The notes under the pieces are model-generated. The model did no database searches. It saw only the letters and a list, made by a program, of their open reading frames with translations, and was not told the DNA's origin. The translations under genes and the position numbers were made by a program. Positions 61,089 to 64,000 of a DNA stretch of 64,000 nt are shown piece by piece. The stretch spans positions 4,030,001 to 4,094,000 of the forward strand of contig NZ_CP013480.3 of the NCBI RefSeq assembly GCF_001465545.3, written 5' to 3'. Numbering within the stretch: position 1 is the first letter of the stretch; every line of letters starts with the position of its first letter. This stretch comes from Pandoraea norimbergensis. GTDB taxonomy: Bacteria > Pseudomonadota > Gammaproteobacteria > Burkholderiales > Burkholderiaceae.

Positions 61089-62654
61089 TCAAATCCCTAT
61101 CGAATTGGCGGTGCCGATTCGAGACATGGACGTAGCGGACCATCCTGGCGACAGCGCCGTTTCAGGTGAACTGCCAGCTCGACGAACGGCTTCCGATGCC
61201 GCGTCTGGATTCGCGGCTGGCGTGATATCCCACGGCACATCCATGATCCGGCGTGGCCGCAGGTAGCCGCTCGAGTCGACGTCAAGGAATCCCGCCCGAG
61301 AATCGTGCATATATCGATCAAAGAATCGGAGAAGATTTGGGGAGAGCGCCGGGGGATTGAGCCAGGCGTTCCAATAAGCTAGCTGCTTTTCATCGAGTGG
61401 CTTGTTGAGCGGGTGCTCGCCCCCGGCCCCGTCGATCGTACGCCCGTACTCATCTCGATCTGTGTGCCAAAGATGCGTGAGCCAAGCGCGCCAATTCATC
61501 GTCTTGGACTCATTGGTCATGCGCCCATGAAGCTGTCGAATCCGTTCGAGTTCTGCATCGATGGTGGGATTGACGCAGCTCACGCCCTTGTAAATGTCGA
61601 ACGGACTGTGACCGAAACGAATCTTCAACCAAGCGTAGTAATACCGCATGTGCTCGAAAACCTGCTGCTCTAGACTGCCCGCAGCCCCCACCGTACGCAT
61701 GTACTCGTCGAAGAGCGATTTGACTTCTTCGTCGTACTCGAACAACTCCGATAGCCCCGCCTTCTCGGCCTGCTTAGGCGAATGAAATTTCACGCCACTG
61801 ATGATCGCTTCCAGTCGCATCTTATTCAGCGGAATTCGCGCGTAAAGGTCTGAACGCGCCTGCTCTTCGGGGCGATAGCCACCACCGACATCCGAATGCA
61901 CACCAGGCATCACGATCTCTTCGTATGTCGCGTCGGCGCCGCGCACCGGTGTGAGGGGAAAACACGCCCGAAGTTCGTGAGCAGCCACAATGTGAAAACA
62001 TCGCTCGACCTGAGGAGGCACATGCGTTTGCATGTCGGAGAGGTTGCTCGCAGGTAAACCCACCGATTCGACCGTATCGAAGATTCCCAAGAAGCGGAAA
62101 TGGAGTGGTGCGGACTCTCCATCGACAGCTGTCGGACAAGGCCAGTGGGGAACGCCGTCCTTCATCGTGCATTTGTCCAGCAGTCGATTCACGAACGCTC
62201 GGGCTAGCGTCGCGCCCCGTGAAAAACCAAAGACGGCAATGTCGATTCGACTCACTTTTCGGTTGTACTTCAAAAGGTCTCGAAAATCGCCCTCAGCCTT
62301 GGACAGGCGAGCATCCCATCCCAGGCCAGCACCTCCACCCAGTGCTTCACTGTCGCGCAGCTTCTCCCACCAGCCAGCGTTGCTCGCGTCAAGCGGAGTG
62401 CCGACCCCCGGATAGTACTTCGGGACGATCAGTGGAGACTCGTCACGATGCGCCCAATATAGTCGGGCGATGTTCGACAGCTTCTTCGGTTTCTCATCGC
62501 GTTCCAGATTGTTACCCGTTCCGTCAAAGAAGAAACTAAACCAAGGTTGCTGTTCGCAAGTTGAACAGGTCAGGAAATTTTCCTTGTAAAGCCTAGTTCC
62601 ATTCTCGAGCATGCGAAGCAGGTTCATCGGGTCGTCAGTGATCAAATCCTGCAT
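61089..62654 (-). CDS. T6SS phospholipase effector, Tle1 family (DUF2235)
   Basis: A 521-aa alpha/beta hydrolase. The N-terminal FFFDGTGNN motif, the nucleophile S145 in GFSRG and the acid/His region H253-S-D255 in PGVHSDVGGGYRPEE are the conserved DUF2235 set of Tle1 effectors, which hydrolyse phospholipids of rival cells after type VI delivery. There is no signal peptide, as expected. GGGGGAG precedes ATG 62654. The start is only 1 bp from the stop of the upstream DUF3304 gene, so the pair is translationally coupled. The stop lies 20 bp from the left att-like repeat, so the C-terminus may be affected by the integration event. No VgrG or other T6SS structural gene is in the window. Confidence 0.85.
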   Translation of the reverse strand: MQDLITDDPMNLLRMLENGTRLYKENFLTCSTCEQQPWFSFFFDGTGNNLERDEKPKKLSNIARLYWAHRDESPLIVPKYYPGVGTPLDASNAGWWEKLRDSEALGGGAGLGWDARLSKAEGDFRDLLKYNRKVSRIDIAVFGFSRGATLARAFVNRLLDKCTMKDGVPHWPCPTAVDGESAPLHFRFLGIFDTVESVGLPASNLSDMQTHVPPQVERCFHIVAAHELRACFPLTPVRGADATYEEIVMPGVHSDVGGGYRPEEQARSDLYARIPLNKMRLEAIISGVKFHSPKQAEKAGLSELFEYDEEVKSLFDEYMRTVGAAGSLEQQVFEHMRYYYAWLKIRFGHSPFDIYKGVSCVNPTIDAELERIRQLHGRMTNESKTMNWRAWLTHLWHTDRDEYGRTIDGAGGEHPLNKPLDEKQLAYWNAWLNPPALSPNLLRFFDRYMHDSRAGFLDVDSSGYLRPRRIMDVPWDITPAANPDAASEAVRRAGSSPETALSPGWSATSMSRIGTANSIGI

Positions 62655-62655
62655 G

Positions 62656-63162
62656 TCACTCCCCCTTGTGACGCATCACTCGCTCGCCCGTGAATAGCCT
62701 GTCCACGCGCGGATTCTTTGGATCGAAATCGTCACCCGAAAACAATTCGGCTTCTACCTCGTACCCCGGGAAAAACCTCACAAGAAGATAATGGTGTCGG
62801 CGCAAATCCGTCGGCATCACCCCGGATATTTCAACGTTGCGGCTATGGACCATCAACTGACGCTCGCTGCCCTCAATCGTCGCTATCCGCCAAACAACCT
62901 GGACAGTCTGCCCGACGCCCCGGATGGGGGCGCAGCACTGAGTTTTTCCGGTTCCTCCGTCTGAGAACTCCTTGACCTGAAATCCCGCTACGCCGGTGCG
63001 CTTGCCATCCAATGTTCGAATCGAAAAGTCATGAATGTAATCCTCGGTGTAGTTCGTACTCCACGCGGAGACGTCCACGTTGCCGTTTGATATCAAACCG
63101 CCTGCACATCCCCCCAGCGCGCCCAGCATCGCTGCGAAACAAATCACGCGTATCCACTTCAC
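62656..63162 (-). CDS. DUF3304 lipoprotein, probable Tle1 immunity protein
   Basis: About 168 aa starting at GTG 63162, which has GGGAGA upstream; an ATG at 63186 would add the peptide MDHKGEVT. The signal peptide ends in a lipobox (LGGCAGG), so the mature protein should be periplasmic and lipid-anchored, where Tle1 effectors act. The segment LDGKRTGVAGFQVKEFSDGGTGKTQCCAP is typical of DUF3304. Lipoproteins of this family are known immunity partners of Tle-type effectors. It is directly upstream of the Tle1 gene on the same strand. Confidence 0.82.
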   Translation of the reverse strand: MKWIRVICFAAMLGALGGCAGGLISNGNVDVSAWSTNYTEDYIHDFSIRTLDGKRTGVAGFQVKEFSDGGTGKTQCCAPIRGVGQTVQVVWRIATIEGSERQLMVHSRNVEISGVMPTDLRRHHYLLVRFFPGYEVEAELFSGDDFDPKNPRVDRLFTGERVMRHKGE

Positions 63163-63260
63163 TGTTACTTCTCCCTTGTGATCCATTCCCGCGTACGGTG
63201 TGTACGAGACACGTGAAGGTACGCAATGCGCGCTTCGCCAGCAATGAGCAAAGGCCCAAA

Positions 63261-63431
63261 ATGAAGTTTGGGAAGTTAAACAGATTCAGCGTTGATTGCC
63301 TTGCAGCCGACACGAATGCTATGGACTTGATTTGCCTCACCGTCCATAGACCGCAGGGCGAGCTTAATTTCGACAAGCGACACATCTACGTGTCGGGAGA
63401 GTTGGTGGTTCAGCAAACAGGACGAAGCTGA
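63261..63431 (+). CDS. Small ORF (56 aa), unknown
   Basis: A plus-strand frame from ATG 63261 to TGA 63431 with AAAGG about 8 nt upstream. The product starts MKFGKLNRFSVD and contains LNFDKRHIYVSGELVVQQ; no family is recognised. It lies in the gap between the DUF3304 gene and selC on the opposite strand. It could be a cargo remnant of the islet or a chance ORF. Confidence 0.25.
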   Translation: MKFGKLNRFSVDCLAADTNAMDLICLTVHRPQGELNFDKRHIYVSGELVVQQTGRS

Positions 63432-63462
63432 AGTTGCGAAGAAGAAGCCACAGAAAGCCTTG

Positions 63463-63512
63463 TGGCGGAAAGCAGCAGGAGTCGAACCTACCTGGGAACG
63501 GCTGACGCCCCC
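63463..63512. repeat. Direct repeat copy 2 (3' end of the intact tRNA-Sec)
   Basis: Identical to 61019-61068 over 50 bases. It is part of the functional tRNA-Sec gene and represents the original attachment site. Confidence 0.9.
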
Positions 63513-63558
63513 AACCGGGTTTGAAGCCCGGCCGCATCACCGGATACGGATGCCTTCC
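63463..63558 (-). tRNA. selC: tRNA-Sec (anticodon UCA)
   Basis: A 96-nt tRNA read 63558 to 63463. The 8-bp acceptor stem GGAAGGCA/TGCTTTCC, the anticodon stem-loop CCGGG-CTTCAAA-CCCGG with anticodon TCA, a long extra arm (starting TTGGGGGCG), and a T-loop GTTCGAC are seen. The CCA end is encoded. These are the special features of bacterial selenocysteine tRNA. It lies downstream of selB on the same strand. It is also the insertion site of the islet. Confidence 0.95.
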
Positions 63559-63615
63559 TTCGTGCAACGAAATGACTGTCTAACGATTACGTATCGATAT
63601 CGCGTTGATCTCGAT

Positions 63616-63650
63616 AAAAACGCCACGCGAAACCTCGCGTGGCGTTTTTT
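63616..63650. terminator. Strong intrinsic terminator between selB and selC
   Basis: A14-base perfect inverted repeat, AAAAACGCCACGCG with its complement CGCGTGGCGTTTTT, and a 6-base loop, with A and T tracts on both sides. It starts 1 bp after the selB stop and can work in both directions. Confidence 0.9.
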
Positions 63651-63651
63651 G

Positions 63652-64000
63652 CTATGCCGTGCCCCAAACCACGCCGGGACGCCGCACATGCGTATCGCCA
63701 ACGCGGCGAGTATAGCCCGCGCGGTCGAAGAATTCCAGAATCTGCACCGCCCGTTTGCGCCCTAAACCTGTCGCATCCCGGAACCCGCCCGCTTCGATCC
63801 GGCCATCACCCTGCGCTACCAATTCGGCTAGCGCCTGCACGCAGGCATCGTCATAAAACAGATCCTTGACGATCTGATGCACCCGCCCCTGTCGCGCCAA
63901 TTTGCGCAGCACCGCGCGCACCCGCTCTTCCGGCGCGCTCACGTCGCGCCCGAGATCACGCACCCACGGTGGATCGAATCGGCCCTGCGCAATGCGCGGC
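63652..64000 (-). CDS. selB: Selenocysteine-specific elongation factor SelB, C-terminal part (cut by window edge)
   Basis: An open frame from the right edge to TAG 63652 encodes about 115 C-terminal residues (…FDPPWVRDLGRDVSAPEERVRAVLRKLARQGRVHQIVKDLFYDD… to …VVWGTA). The winged-helix repeats match SelB domain IV, which binds the SECIS stem-loop of selenoprotein mRNA. The adjacent downstream selC gene supports this. The GTPase part lies outside the window. With selC it implies at least one selenoprotein in this organism. Confidence 0.85.
   Translation of the reverse strand, partial: PRIAQGRFDPPWVRDLGRDVSAPEERVRAVLRKLARQGRVHQIVKDLFYDDACVQALAELVAQGDGRIEAGGFRDATGLGRKRAVQILEFFDRAGYTRRVGDTHVRRPGVVWGTA

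Larger units (their letters stand above)
61019..63512. mobile_element. Small genomic islet inserted at selC, carrying a T6SS effector/immunity pair
   Basis: The segment is bounded by a perfect 50-bp direct repeat equal to the 3' end of the tRNA-Sec gene: copy 1 at 61019-61068, copy 2 at 63463-63512. It contains two minus-strand genes (Tle1 effector, DUF3304 lipoprotein) and looks lower in GC than the surrounding chromosome. No integrase is inside. It is best read as a remnant of an integrative element that used selC as its attachment site. Confidence 0.75.

Noticed and set aside
1..64000. CRISPR arrays, insertion sequences, integrases, rRNA
   Set aside because: No regularly spaced repeats, transposase or integrase motifs or rRNA sequence were seen. 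The only attachment-site structure is the selC repeat.

Overview
The window reads as chromosomal DNA of a high-GC betaproteobacterium of the Burkholderiaceae. Gene content and style (ornibactin/malleobactin-type FhuB-size permease with a PvdE-like exporter, AraC-controlled siderophore receptors, OmpC-type porin, selB-selC, T6SS Tle1 effector) would fit Pandoraea or a close relative. That genus call is an inference; no species marker is present.

Left part (1-25.8 kb) is mostly metal and iron acquisition. A PepSY-type membrane protein with a Fur box is cut by the left edge. It is followed by a MetA-like outer-membrane protein and an Mg2+ locus (mgtA, a possible leader ORF, a stand-alone MgtC-C-terminal-like protein). 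A Fur-box-preceded operon then encodes an ECF sigma factor, a FecR anti-sigma factor, a FecA-type receptor, DUF4198, DUF3649, PepSY and DUF3325 proteins. ribA (GTP cyclohydrolase II) ends 1 bp from this operon. Two divergent TonB-receptor/AraC modules flank a siderophore transport cassette (receptor, FhuD-like, FhuB-like, cyclic-peptide exporter, FhuC-like). No siderophore synthetase is present in the window.

Middle part (25.8-41 kb): a gntR-symporter-threonine aldolase operon; a gene-poor 0.95-kb leader region; a CzcA-type RND metal efflux operon (adaptor, pump, outer-membrane factor); a LysE exporter; a divergent AcnA-type aconitase; and a LysR regulator.

Accessory metabolism (39-57.5 kb): two long minus-strand operons. 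The first encodes a C45 (penicillin acyltransferase-like) Ntn hydrolase, a complete dipeptide-type ABC importer with fused ATPases, an M14 deacylase, an ornithine cyclodeaminase and a LysR regulator. It looks like an import and breakdown route for an acylated or conjugated ornithine-like compound. The second is divergent from its own LysR and encodes an HpaI-type aldolase, a LigI-like amidohydrolase, an uncharacterised 388-aa protein, an aromatic-acid-type MFS transporter, a seven-repeat EAR beta-propeller protein and a porin. It looks like an undescribed catabolic operon.

Right end (57.7-64 kb): an autotransporter, a decayed HicB antitoxin, and a small genomic islet inserted at the 3' end of selC (tRNA-Sec). 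The islet is bounded by a perfect 50-bp direct repeat and carries a T6SS Tle1 (DUF2235) phospholipase effector with a DUF3304 lipoprotein, its likely immunity protein. selB runs off the right edge.
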